From Buddleja alternifolia (Eukaryota > Streptophyta > Magnoliopsida > Lamiales > Scrophulariaceae): a DNA stretch of 64,000 bases. The notes under the pieces were generated by a model, which ran no database searches, was not told the DNA's origin, and worked only from the letters and a program-made list of their open reading frames with translations. The stretch spans positions 14,558,708-14,622,707 of the forward strand of contig CM033391.1 in NCBI GenBank assembly GCA_019426215.1, in the 5' to 3' direction. Below, in pieces: positions 1 to 10,683 of the stretch (its first letter is position 1; the number at the start of each line of letters is the position of its first letter). A program made the translations under genes and the position numbers.

Positions 1-2368
1 AGCCAAACACCCCCACACTTTGAGGTATTTATACGAAGGTTTGTGACCTTTCCAGAGTTCGTAAGGAGTCTCACTCCGACTTTTGTGGGGAATTTTATTA
101 AGAATATAATTGGCGGAGAGGATCGCCTCCCCCCACAAATTCTGAGGTAATCCAGAATTTATCAACATCGCATTCATCATTTCTTTAAGAGTACGATTTT
201 TTCGTTCAGCAACACCATTTGATTGAGGTGAATATGGTGCCGTCGTTTGATGAATAATTCCAGAGTTGGTACAGAATTCATCAAATGGCGCTCCGTATTC
301 TCCACCTCTATCACTTCAGATAGCTTTTATTCTTTTCCCAAGTTGATTCTCAACTTCAGTTTTGTAATGTGTAAACGCTCCAAGCGCTTCATCTTTACTT
401 TTAAGTAAATACACATAACAATACTTTGTGCAATCATCTATGAATGTAATGAAATATTTTTTCCCACCTCTAGTTTGCACAAACTTTAAATCACAGATAT
501 CACTGTGAATAAGTTCTAGAGGTGCGGAGTTCCTTTCCACTGAGGAAAACGGTAGTTTGACTAGTTTCGCTTCAACACAAATTTCACATTTGTGTTGCGT
601 TTCAACTTTGAAGGTAGGTAATAAATTTAAATTTATTAGTCTTCGCATAGTATTAAAATTCACATGTCCTAGTCTAACATGCCATAAATTTGAATACTCA
701 AGCAAGTAAGCAGAAGATGTAATTTTATTATCATCAATTTCGGTTACAACAGCGCGAATAACATTCATTACATTCATTTTAAAAAGGCCCTGTTCTAGGT
801 AACCTTTTCCTACGTAAATTCCACGCTTTGTAAATGAAAACCTATCTGCCTCAAACACTAGCTTGAACCCGTTCTTCACTAGGGCAGATCCTGATACCAG
901 ATTCTTGCGAATATCAGGAACATGTAGCACCTCGGTCAGAGTCAGCTCTTTCCCGGAGGTCATCTTCAGCACCACTTCGCCAATTCCTAGAACCGAAGAA
1001 GTGGCAGAGTTTCCCATATACAGTTTTCGCCCATCAGAAGAAGAGTAAGATGAGAACGCCTCCTTATCAGAACAGATGTGGCGGGTTGCCCCAGTGTCGA
1101 TGAACCACTCCCTTGGGTTGTCCACCAGATTTATCTCGAACACAACAACGGTGAGATCGAGTTCAGGCAAGTCTAGTGGGACCCTATTTTCAGATAGGTC
1201 ATCGATCATTTCGTTGATGCCCTTGACGTCATCAACAGCCAAGTGAACCTGGTTCGGAGCCTGGTTCTGAACCTGCTTGCCTTTGTTCTGGTTCTGCCCA
1301 GAACCTTGCCCTTGAGACTTATTTTTCTTAGGCTCTTTGCAGTCTCTAGCCCAATGATCCGGACGACCACAGTTGAAACAGTTATTTCCCTGTTTCGTCT
1401 TCCCTTTCCCAGTTTGCTTTTTTTGGGCATTTCCTTTGGGTTTCCCCTGGAACTTTCTCTTCCGGTTGGAGCCTTCGGAACTTTGGCAATGTTTGCCATC
1501 GCCTGCACTTGAGGATTCTTGTCAGAGCCCCGATTGTCTTCCTCTATTCTGAGTCGGACAACCAAGTCTTCTAGACTCATTTCCTTCATCTTGTGTTTCA
1601 AGTAATTCTTGAAATCCCTCCACGAGGGCGGTAACTTCTCTATAACTGAAGCTACTTGGAAGGATTCACTTAGAGCCATCCCTTCAACGTGAACTTCATA
1701 AATTATTATCTGAAGCTCTTGGACTTGGCTCGTGACGGATTTGGAGTCCACCATTTTGAAGTCTAAGAACTTCGCGACCACGAACTTTTTCAGTCCGGCA
1801 TCCTCAGTTCTATACTTCTTATCCAGTGCCTCCCAGAGGTCTTTGGCAGACTTCACTTCTTGAAAGACGCTGTAAAGTGAGTCACATAATCCACCGAGTA
1901 GGTAATTCCTGCAAAGGAAATCACCTTGGATCCAAGAATCATAAGCCATCCTTAGTTGGCTATCAGTTGACTCAGCCGGGACATAGGGAGCATCTTCCCT
2001 CAAGTACCTAGCTAGGCTCAGAGTCGTAAGGTAGAACAGCATCTTTTGCTGCCACCTCTTAAAGTCAGCCCCGCTGAACTTGAACGGCTTTTCAGCCTGA
2101 GCCGGTATCACCGGGTTAGCCAAAGGAACAAATGGAGGAACCGGACCAGAGCCAGACCCGGAACCAGAGCCTAGTCCTGAACCGGAGCCTAACCCGGCGC
2201 CCCCACCAGAACCGAAGCCAGAACCAGAACCAAACCCAGCCCTGAACCGGAACCAAAACCTAAACCGGAACCGGAACCAGGACCCAGCCCTGAACCGGAA
2301 CCAATGCTGAGACCAAGGCCGAAGTCTAGAGTATCAGCAGCAACTGCAACATCATCACGGTTTGCCAT
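1..2368 (-). pseudogene. copia gag-pol, decayed, partial
   Basis: The start chosen is the ATG at 2368-2366. The N-terminus is a Gly/Ser-rich low-complexity stretch of about 80 residues, coded by degenerate GGTTCCGGTTC-like repeats, with a frame change near 2240. A gag (UBN2-like) domain follows (about 2120-1500). The zinc knuckle [14 protein letters not shown] (about 1383-1342) is in another frame, so a single-base shift lies near 1480-1500. The protease motif [12 protein letters not shown] is near 1110-1075. The integrase core shows HSDICDL and FIDDCTK, then a TGA at 316-318 where CGA (Arg) would restore the usual IRSDRGGEY motif. Downstream sequence still reads NGVAERKNRTLKEM in frame. The protein acted in the element's own particle and integration complex and is not expected to be functional now. 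Confidence 0.85.
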
Positions 2369-2400
2369 TTTCAGATTTTTCGAAAAAATTTGAATCAACA

Positions 2401-2510
2401 CAATTTCGTGTTAAGTTTGTTGAACAAATTTAACAAACAATTTGAAAAATGAAAGAAAAGGATGAGAGTGTTTTGAGGCGGGAATTAACTCTATCCTTAA
2501 CACGAAATTG
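2401..2510. repeat. 15-bp perfect inverted repeat spanning the LTR/leader junction
   Basis: CAATTTCGTGTTAAG at 2401-2415 is repeated in perfect reverse complement at 2496-2510, with 80 bp between. The left arm sits immediately downstream (in element sense) of the proposed LTR end, where a primer binding site is expected. The right arm is inside the U5 end. No canonical initiator-Met tRNA complement (TGGTATCAGAGC) is seen here. Confidence 0.7.
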
Positions 2511-3467
2511 CCCCGGCTATAGGTGGTACCGGCTTTGACAAAACGTGTCCCAAGATACAACGAAACCTTTTCTGAAGATTGAACCACTTCAATTTCAGAA
2601 AAAAACGAACTTTACTAAACTGCTGAAAAACTCAAGAAATATTTGATGATGATATGATGAACTCAAGAACACTAGAGAGAATGTGTTTGAGTTGGTGTGA
2701 ATTTCAGAATGCTGGAGGACCCCTTTATATAGGTGAAAAATCTGATAGAATTAAATCAGAAATTGAATTCTGCCATTAACCATTTTGTAACAGCACAAAT
2801 AAATCAGATGTTATGGCTGTTATGAAATAGTCTTCTAGAAGGCTGAATTAAATTTAATTCGAATTAAAAAAAATGTGGCCAGCATTTTATTAATTCAAAT
2901 TGATTTAATAAAATCAAATTTAGCTTTGTTGGATTTTCTGGGAAGCCCAATTAAACTTTTGTCCAAAAAGAATAATAGAGAGGCCCAAGCCCACACCACA
3001 AGGCCAAGGCCCGGGCCCACGGCCCGGACCAGGCCCGAGCCCGAGCCCGAGCCCAAGCCCGAGCCCAAGCCCGTGGTCCGGTCCACCGGACCGCCCGAGT
3101 GAGGAGCTAAGAAATTGGTCATAGACACAATTGCATAGCTCCTCCCCCTTTCACACAAAGGCCCAAAGTGGATGACCCAAGGGCCAAACCCTTGTCTTGA
3201 GGTAAGGAATTATAAACCCACTTGAATAGTGATTTATATCATATGTGGGATATACAAGTTCAAACACTTCACTTTAGCACTTAATTTCTCATTCGTTACA
3301 AGTCCGAATTGAGAAATTCGAAATGCTAATCTCATCTACTTGGAACGTAGATTAAGATTATCCAATAATCTTTTGTATCCCGGATACGTACGGTGTTCGA
3401 ATTTCGTACACAAAAGTGGTGGAACACACACTTTGTAAAACTCTTAAAATCCATTTTTTTTCCAACA
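2418..3467 (-). repeat. probable 5' LTR of the left-edge copia element
   Basis: On the minus strand the segment starts TGTTGGAAAA at 3467 and ends TTCAACA at 2418, giving TG...CA ends. A TATA box (TATATAAAGGGG, about 2739-2728) sits inside, followed by a pyrimidine-rich leader, as expected for U3-R-U5. The U3 part carries a GC-rich CCCGAG/CCCAAG hexamer array at about 3010-3075. The partner LTR is outside the window, so the ends are inferred from the termini only. Confidence 0.5.
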
Positions 3468-3740
3468 TCTCCCTCATCCCAAAACAATAGTGGACGCAAG
3501 TGTAGCATACAAGAGTGCCTTGAGATATTGGGACACATGTCTGGAATCGAGGAAGGAGACCCTTTGTGGATGTACGCCACTTGCTTGTTTTTGGAGCCAT
3601 ATATTAGAGAGTTATTTTTGACAATAAAGAAAGACTATTTGCTTGAAGTGGTTACAAGAGTAGATGGAAAGAGATATGTGTCGGAGGGCTTCTTCGAATG
3701 TCTCAGTTCAAGCATCACAAGGAGACTCGAGAGACAATGA
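3468..3740 (+). pseudogene. possible 3' part of a Harbinger accessory (Myb/SANT-like) gene
   Basis: A reading frame ending at 3740 codes about 90 residues including GIEEGDPLWMYATCLFL and EPYIRELFLTI. This is the sort of C-terminal helix-rich segment found in the Myb/SANT-like second protein of plant Harbinger elements. The beginning is lost at the copia junction. Position and strand upstream of the transposase support the link. The assignment rests on resemblance only and is weak. Confidence 0.3.
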
Positions 3741-4070
3741 CAATGCATCATCTCATTGACTAAGTTGACTCAAATCCATCTATTAACTTGATCTTTATTG
3801 TTATTAAAGTGTCTATGAAAAATGGTTATTATGGTCAGAAGTGTTTGTACGCTTGTTAAATCCTATTTTACGCATTTAACGAATGTAACGCAATCCTATG
3901 TTTTGAAGTTGTGTGGATCTAAATTAGTATTTTATGATATATCTATGAAGTTTATGATTTTGTTAGTGATATTCAATTTGCCTGAATTATGTTCCTGTTT
4001 ATGCTGATTTATTTCATATAGTTAATTAGTAGTGTAAATAGAGGTTCACGTACGATCTTTCTTTTCAATT

Positions 4071-6279
4071 ATGAACAGAATGGCTGATTCGGACTCAGAT
4101 TCGAGATTGGATTCACTTTCTTGTGAATCAAAGAGTGAGAATTTAGATGAAGTAAGCACTGGAGATGAATTCGAAAGCTCCGGCTCTACGAATAGTAGTA
4201 GAAAGAAGATTGTGCATGCTATTGCTATTGGATGTATGGCGTACTACGAGAATGTATTGCATAAGGTTCCATGCCACGATAGAAGTTCTAGTGGTTGGAA
4301 TTTGTTGATGTCTATGTTAAAAGGCAGTGATTGTCGATGCCACGATCAGTGTTTTAAAAGGCAGTCTCAGAGCGCGCCCGAGGCGTACATCCGGGGCGGG
4401 GCATTGCTTAAAGGCCCGGGGCAATAGGATGGGGAAGTAACTCCTCGTGGGCGTACGCTCAAGCAATTAGGGCGTACGCCCCTGGCGAAAACGCACCCAA
4501 TGTATTTCATGTCCATACAGTATGATTTTAGTTCTAAATTGATTTTTTTCCAATTTCCAATCTACAACCCACCTTTTAGGCCTACTTAAACTTTTTACAC
4601 GTTTTATTCTTTTAGTAAAAACCCACGACCCCACTTATTCAATTAAATCAAACAGTAAAAAAAAAAAAAAAAAACTAAGCAACAAGCAGCAACAACAACA
4701 CGGCTTAGTGCTCGAGTATTGAGAGCCGAAGATAATGATCTTAATGAGGAGACTTATGATTGTGATTGAGTACATTAGTGTTCGTCAACTATTATTTTAA
4801 ATCTTTATTTTGCTTAACGATAGAATTTGCAATAATTATTTGTCTATCTTGATTTTTTTTTATTGTTTTTGGCAAGAATTGAGCTTGGACTTTTAGTTTG
4901 CATGGTTGAATATATTATTATTTTTAATTTTCTCTATCTTAATTTTTTACTTAATTTTTCGCTAATTTGAATTAATTCTTAACATTATATTATATTTTTT
5001 TAATACTAAAAAAGCAAAATTTGCGGGGGCATACGCTCTGCCCCGTGGAACATAAAACGTGCCGCCCAGCGCTTTCGCCTTTTAAAACACTGACCACAAT
5101 AATTTGAGGATGCACAAAGAGGCGTTTTTCATGTTATGTGCACAATTAGTCGACAACTATGGGCTTAAAGCCACAAGAAGTGTCACTGTAGAAGAACAAG
5201 TAGCAACTTTCTTAATGATTGTTGGACCCGGGGAATCGACAACTCCAAGAGTTCTTCCAGAGGTTTGGCTATACAATTGGTAGGTCTTTTCACAATGTTT
5301 TGAGAGCTTGCACTAAGATGTCAATTGATTGGGTAAGACCATTTGATGACAACTCTCAAGTACATCCATACGTAAGGGACAATCCAAGATACTACCCACA
5401 TTTCAAGGTAAAACAAATGTTTAGTTTTCTTTATCATATTTTGATTCTTTGTAGTTTCATGTATTAATTTGATTACTTCAAAACTTTTATAGGATTGCAT
5501 TGGCTCTATTGACGGGACTCATATAAAACCTGCATTGCCAAGATATGAACAAGTTCCTTATATTGGCAGAAAGGGCATTCCAACACAAAATATAATGGCA
5601 CTATGTGACTTTGATTTATGTTTCACTTTCGTGTTGCCAGGATGGGAAGGGAGTGCTCATGATACCCGAATTTTTTATGATACAATTAAGGATCCTTCCA
5701 AATGTTTCCCAATGCCAACAAGAGGTACCTTTGCTTTAGTATTAGTGATAGTGGTTGTTTTATTCATGATACGATACTCTAATAAATATTTTTTTCTTAC
5801 AAATTGTAGATAAATATTATTTAGTTGATGCTGGATACCCCAACATTACTGGGTTTCTGGCTCCTTACAAAGGGCAAAAATATCATCTCCCCGAGTTTGA
5901 ACGTGAAGCTTTTAATAATAATCATTTTGAAGCGTTCAATCATTTACACTCATCACTACGCTCGAACATTGAACTGTCATTTGGAGTTTGGAAAGAGAAA
6001 TTTCATTTCCTAACTGATATCCCTCACCATTATCCTTGGCTAAATCAAGTTGCACTTGTGTCGGCGACAATGGCCATTCATAACTTCATTCGTAAGAACG
6101 ACTTGGAAGATCCTGATTTTTTACGATATGCCGAGGACATTCTAGTAGATGTTGATGGAGATGTAGGTCCCGAATGTCATGGCCCGGAAATCGTTCAAAA
6201 TGACGATATTATGAAAAAAGTAAGGGATGATATCTGCACATCAATTACTTTTGGGAGACTCGGTATCTCTACACAATAG
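4071..6279 (+). pseudogene. Harbinger-type DDE transposase, interrupted and frameshifted
   Basis: This is a nuclease-type (DDE_Tnp_4-like) transposase. The coding parts are 4071-4346, 5101-5407, 5493-5724 and 5810-6279. Introns 5408-5492 and 5725-5809 have GT/AG borders and keep phase. An acidic Ser-rich N-terminus (about 4083-4200) precedes the helical region. The catalytic triad is visible as SIDGTHI (near 5508), VDAGYP (near 5824) and the Glu of IELSFGVWK (near 5970). A hAT MITE at 4347-5092 splits the first coding block, and the frame rejoins exactly (CHD then NLRMHKEAFF) when it is removed with one target copy. Separately, a one-base shift lies at about 5222-5235 between FLMIVG and RQLQEFFQRFG. 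It is therefore non-functional even without the MITE. Confidence 0.8.
4347..5092. mobile_element. hAT-type MITE inside the Harbinger transposase
   Basis: A 746-bp insert with perfect 16-bp terminal inverted repeats, CAGTGTTTTAAAAGGC at 4347-4362 and its reverse complement at 5077-5092. Flanking octamers GCCACGAT (4339-4346) and ACCACAAT (5093-5100) match at 6 of 8 positions, consistent with a diverged 8-bp hAT target duplication. The interior has no coding capacity and contains a poly(A) tract near 4656-4675. Removing it restores the host reading frame. Confidence 0.8.
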
Positions 6280-6818
6280 TTCATTTTGAGGATTTATAAA
6301 ACTAGCACTTACTTTTGGTAATGTAATGGTAGAAATTGTTACTTGTAATGGAGTGAAAATCCTTGAATCCTAACACTGCTGAGAATATGATTCTTAGATA
6401 AATCTTTGATTGTCTTTACTTTTTTAATAGCTTAATATTAATATGGTTTATGGTTTTAACACCTTTGTCTTTAAGTATTGAACCACCTGTTTTTTGCGTT
6501 GAATCAGGAGATCACATAAACTGAGAAATTGAGATTGCAAATTGTTCCTTGATGTCAAAAGTCGTTATGTGAGAGAGTGCAATTTTTTTTATAGTGGTAA
6601 CATTATTTAAGTAAGGGTATTTTAGACTTTTACATTAAAAAATAAATAAGAGAAAGCAAAAATTGTAACATTTTTTCCAAACACTCATTAATCAGCTTAT
6701 TCTCACTTTTCAACCTCTTTTCTAACCATCCTCCACTTTCACTTTTCAAACACTTTTACAACTTTCTCTAAAATTCAGCATTTCTTTAAAAGTATAAGTT
6801 TTCGCAATCAGGCCTAAT

Positions 6819-8905
6819 GTCTCTTCATTAATTAGTTTTTCCAACTATTCAACTTGATATCTTTCTCCTTCGCCGGCGATGGCTTGATGAAGCAGTCGTT
6901 TTCTTCACCATTGTCATCACCACCATCGTCGGCAGGTTGGGTTGGAGCACTCTCTTTAAGTTGTACATCATATCTTCAAATCTGACGAGACGAACATGGA
7001 TCTAAAGAGACAGAGACAGATCTGACGAGATAAAGACGGGTGATACATAAGTTTTTATATAGCGTTTTAGATATTTAATTTAATTTGCTTAGTATTTTAT
7101 TTTCTCTCTCGTATGAGAGTTTGCCTTCTCTCTCGAATGAGAGTTTCGTCTCTCCTTGAATAGGAGTTGCACAAGAATTTTCTTGTGTTCGTTTGTGAGT
7201 TCTTAAAAGTTGTTATCTTCAAGAAACTTGATAGTTGGTGTTTCAGATGTTCTTACTACATCGTTTGAGTCGATATGAATTGTATTGTTCCAAGCATTGT
7301 AAACTTTCAATTGAATGATATATAATACCGTTTTTCTTCAAAAAAAAAATAATTTGATAGCTTTCTTACGTTACTATTTTCAAATAATTTTAATTTATTG
7401 CAAAATATATATTTTATTAATACAAAATCAAAAAATTAATCTTTCTTATGTTTATCATTAATTAAATATATTGTTTTGATTTGATTTTTGGTTAACTAAA
7501 TTCAAGTCGAAGTTGAATGGAATGGAGATCTAATCGATCCCCAAATCGAGAATCGAGAAATTGATTTCCCTATGCAATCGCATGTAGGCATCAATTTTCT
7601 TTCGCAATCGCATACAAGACCAACTCTGAAGATCAGTGTTGAAAGGTCTAACATTGAAGAAGGTCGTCATGTCACAAGAGTTTTGTAGAGAATTAAAAAA
7701 TTTGCACTGAGAAGATATTGCGTACGTAGATAATCAATCTATGGTGAAACACAAAATTGAAGTTTTTGAAAAATAGATAATCAACATCAAATTCGAAGGA
7801 TAGAAACTCATATCAGCTATAGAAAGATGAAATTTAAATGCAAAATAATACCCCATGACATACCAATTTCACCCCTATATATAAGTGAATGGAAAAATAG
7901 AAAATAAGAAAAAATAATGCCCCAAGTTCAACCTCCTTGAATATTCTCATCCCACCGGCTTAATTGTGTTCAAGTCCAACCTCCTTGAATGTTCTCAGCC
8001 CACCAACTTAATTATGTTGCTATTAGTAGGGGTGATTCTATGCCACAAGGGTCCAACAAGACCGGTACACTATACACCATTAGATGTAGGGACAAGAAAG
8101 AAAAAATCACTCAAAACACTTGCATCTAATATTGTTGAATAAACAGTGGTCTACTATTCTAGAATTTCCCATTAGTAGATAAAGAAAATTAGTTTGATTA
8201 ATTTCAGAAAAATAATTAATAAAAAATTACGTAAATTTTATAATCAATTTAAATAAATGTAAGATTGATTATAAAAGGATTTTGTTCCGGATAACCCAAC
8301 CTCCTGGAATATTTCCAGCTCCACCACCCAATGTTGATATATTAGACTATTAGTAGTAGACGAATAATAGTCAATTCGATTACTTTGATTAAAATAATTG
8401 ATGGAGACATTAAGTAAAACTCATGATGGTTTAAATAAATCTAGGATTGTTTATAAAAAGAATCTTTTTTTCCTTTAATGAGTTACAGGATTTGATCAAA
8501 AGTTATGAATGCCATAAATCTAGTGAAATTTAAACTTTATTATCTACATTAACCGTAATTCTATAAAGAACTGGCTGGTTCTTTTCCTTCTTTTATCTTT
8601 GGTACCTTTCATTTATCTTAAGGGAAACTTTGGTAAATCAACTTTTATTATTGAGAAATTTTGGTGCGAGAATCAAATACACGATACATGTTATGTTATG
8701 ATTATCAAATCTATTAAATTACAATCAAGTGGCAATTGATAACTATTATAATAAGGTAAGAATTGTTACGGAAGTAGAGAAAGTGTGTAGAGAATCTTGG
8801 TGGCCTCAGCTTTGCCAGTATAGGACAAGGATTCGTCGACAGCAATTGACTCATTTAATTAATTAGAGCTAGGTTTCATCGACGGCAATTGACACATTTA
8901 ATAAA
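6819..8905 (+). repeat. duplicate of UFD1 upstream region, copy 1 left part
   Basis: From GTCTCTTCATTAATT at 6819 to ATTTAATAAA at 8905 this follows 26426-28753 almost base for base, in direct orientation, with scattered substitutions. Copy 1 has an extra 486-bp insert at 6867-7352. Copy 2 has an extra MITE at 26579-27289. The match stops exactly at the Helitron left border and resumes at 20604. No gene is visible in it. Confidence 0.9.
6867..7352 (+). mobile_element. LINE 3' end or other poly(A) retroinsertion
   Basis: A 486-bp segment absent from the paralogous copy (empty site near 26461-26475). It is flanked by CTTGATATCTTTCT (6853-6866) and TTTGATAGCTTTCT (7353-7366), a 14-bp direct repeat with two mismatches, and it ends in TTCTTCAAAAAAAAA. 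Variable-length target duplications and a 3' A tail mean target-primed reverse transcription, as for 5'-truncated LINEs or SINEs. No reverse transcriptase or pol III box was recognised. Confidence 0.6.
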
Positions 8906-8909
8906 CTAG

Positions 8910-10130
8910 TAAAATGCACATGCATCCGCACGTGGGGATCATTTTTATATGATAAAACAGGATTTTAGATGAATGTATGATTGAGGAGGTCTATTGTTTT
9001 ACATATTATATAAGGGCTAAATAGTATTTTCACAATTGAAAGAAATACATCTAACTTAAAATAGTTATAACAATAAGCAAAAGGGTATAAGAGGAAGTTA
9101 GATGAATAAATTCTTAAATTTGTATGACAAATGTTACGGGGTAAATGAAAATATAAATATAGAAGTACTTTATTGGATGGAGGGAGTAACAATAATGATT
9201 ACTTATAAAGTCAAGGCAAAATATAACAATGATTACTTATAAAGCCAAGGGAAAATAATTAACAACCTACCAGACAAATCTTATTATAAGCAACAGATGG
9301 AGCAACACAAGATATTAAGATTCCCTTTTACTAGAAGTTAATGCTCAAAGTTCCCAAAACAGATTTGTAAGCATGGTTATCAAGTTTCTCTCATATAGAA
9401 AATGCATATCTATTGTCCAAAACAATACACAACAATGATACATTATGAATATGATGACTGGAGGATTATATATAGAATATTACTTATAGAGATAATAGAT
9501 CATCAATTTCTCATAATTGGACTAAAATATGATAAGAGACCCATGGTCGAAGTTATCTTAATCATGGATGCTATAATACCAAACCATCAACATCATTTCC
9601 CAAACCTGCAATACTGCTCCATATACTACAATATGCGTTCATTTAACCAATCAAAAAGCATATATTAAACTTGCTCGAATTTGCTTTTTCACAAATTTCT
9701 ATTACAAAATCTTGACTCACACTGATCGAATCAATAAACGCACTCTCATTCATAGATAAAGGCTACATGGTTTGAGTTTAAACTTCCCTATAACAACAGA
9801 ATATTATTGAATAATACATCATTTCGAACAAAATGTTGATACTATTTTTCCCTAATCCAAAGAACTCCGTACCATCCATCGGGAATTCGGAAAGACACTT
9901 TAATTTACATTGGAATGTCAAAGGTTTGTCTTTAATGAGTGTGTTAATATGTAAGGAATTGAGCACTTCCACATTCGGTCATTTATTCAGTGTGTTAAAA
10001 AAGATGAAGTGAACTTGAAAAGTTAGGATTACATTTAAGTGTATTAATAAGGATGAGGAGATGAAAAGTTGCTAATAGCTAATCAATACTATAGGGGATA
10101 CATAATTCTTTTTCTATATAAAATAGATAT
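8910..10130. other. Helitron interior, no gene recognised
   Basis: AT-rich sequence with only short open frames on both strands, none resembling a known domain. A GGATGGAGGGAGTA string near 9174-9187 looks like one Stowaway terminus but has no partner. Confidence 0.5.
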
Positions 10131-10135
10131 ATACT

Positions 10136-10628
10136 TGATGAGTATAAAATATTCATCCCTATATTCTCTCTCGGTCAATGGTCAGCAATATACAGCTACT
10201 ATTAATTATTTAATAATTAACAGTATAGCGGGTCGGGTGGTTTGTCGACCCGGGGACTCATGTGACTTGAATCCAATCATTTTTTGACACCTGCTCAGTC
10301 TCAGCAGACTAAATTATCATATCATGAATAGTGGTTATCTTATCACTTATAAATACTCCCTCTTGTTCATTTATGAGGGGGAGAGCAATAAATTCTCTAA
10401 AAATACTATTTAGCTATACAGAGTAAAGATACACTTACAATCATTATCAAATAGTTAGCCTCGTATAATACGAAGCCATTGCACATTTCATAACCTATCC
10501 CCTTAAACTACGTCTAGACTTGATCCTATACAATTAGGTACATAGGCAACTTGATTCTATCAAGTCCAGTCTATAATATAAGATATTATATTGTTTGTGT
10601 GGTTTTGAGCCTCTGGGTTCGTAGGATT
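10136..10628 (+). repeat. gypsy 5' LTR
   Basis: Starts TGATGAGTATAAAATATTC and ends about GTAGGATT, directly before the primer site. It contains a TATA-like CTTATAAATACTCC (about 10347-10360). Compared with the 3' LTR it lacks a 13-bp stretch in the GGGTCGGG region near 10242. The last one or two bases are uncertain because the terminus is not a clear CA. Confidence 0.85.
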
Positions 10629-10645
10629 TGGCGCCGTCTGTGGAA
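10629..10645 (+). other. gypsy primer binding site
   Basis: TGGCGCCGTCTGTGG follows the LTR directly. This is the primer-site sequence common in plant Tat/Athila-group gypsy elements, complementary to a tRNA 3' end. Confidence 0.8.
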
Positions 10646-10683
10646 AACCTGTTTCCTGTGGTTTTGCTGGTATATTGGAAGTA

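Larger units (their letters stand above)
1..3467 (-). mobile_element. Ty1/copia LTR retrotransposon, 5' portion, cut by window edge
   Basis: Read on the minus strand this stretch gives, in order, an LTR-like region with a promoter, a gag frame, a CCHC zinc knuckle, an aspartic protease, a GAG-pre-integrase zinc region and the start of an integrase core that runs off the left edge. That order (integrase before reverse transcriptase) is the copia order. The reverse transcriptase, RNase H and 3' LTR lie outside the window, so target duplications and LTR divergence cannot be assessed. The coding part is damaged by two frame changes and one nonsense codon. The right end abuts or interrupts a Harbinger-type transposon. 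Confidence 0.85.
3468..6814 (+). mobile_element. PIF/Harbinger-like DNA transposon, left end missing
   Basis: The block contains an accessory reading frame followed by a Harbinger-type DDE transposase on the same strand, the usual two-gene layout. The right end reads ATCAGGCC followed by TAA at 6815-6817, matching the GGCC terminus and 3-bp TWA target site typical of this superfamily. The matching left terminus was not found. The left side is cut by the copia LTR at 3467, so the element was probably truncated or interrupted there. A hAT-type MITE sits inside the transposase exon. Confidence 0.7.

Noticed and set aside
2875..3158. Frames with Pro-Glu or Gly-Ser repeats on the two strands
   Set aside because: Product of the CCCGAG/CCCAAG array inside the copia LTR.
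9163..9190. Stowaway-like terminus GGATGGAGGGAGTA
   Set aside because: No inverted partner was found within a plausible distance inside the Helitron.
10350..10380. ACTCCCTC string as a Stowaway end
   Set aside because: It lies inside the gypsy LTR, is present in both LTRs and is part of the promoter region.
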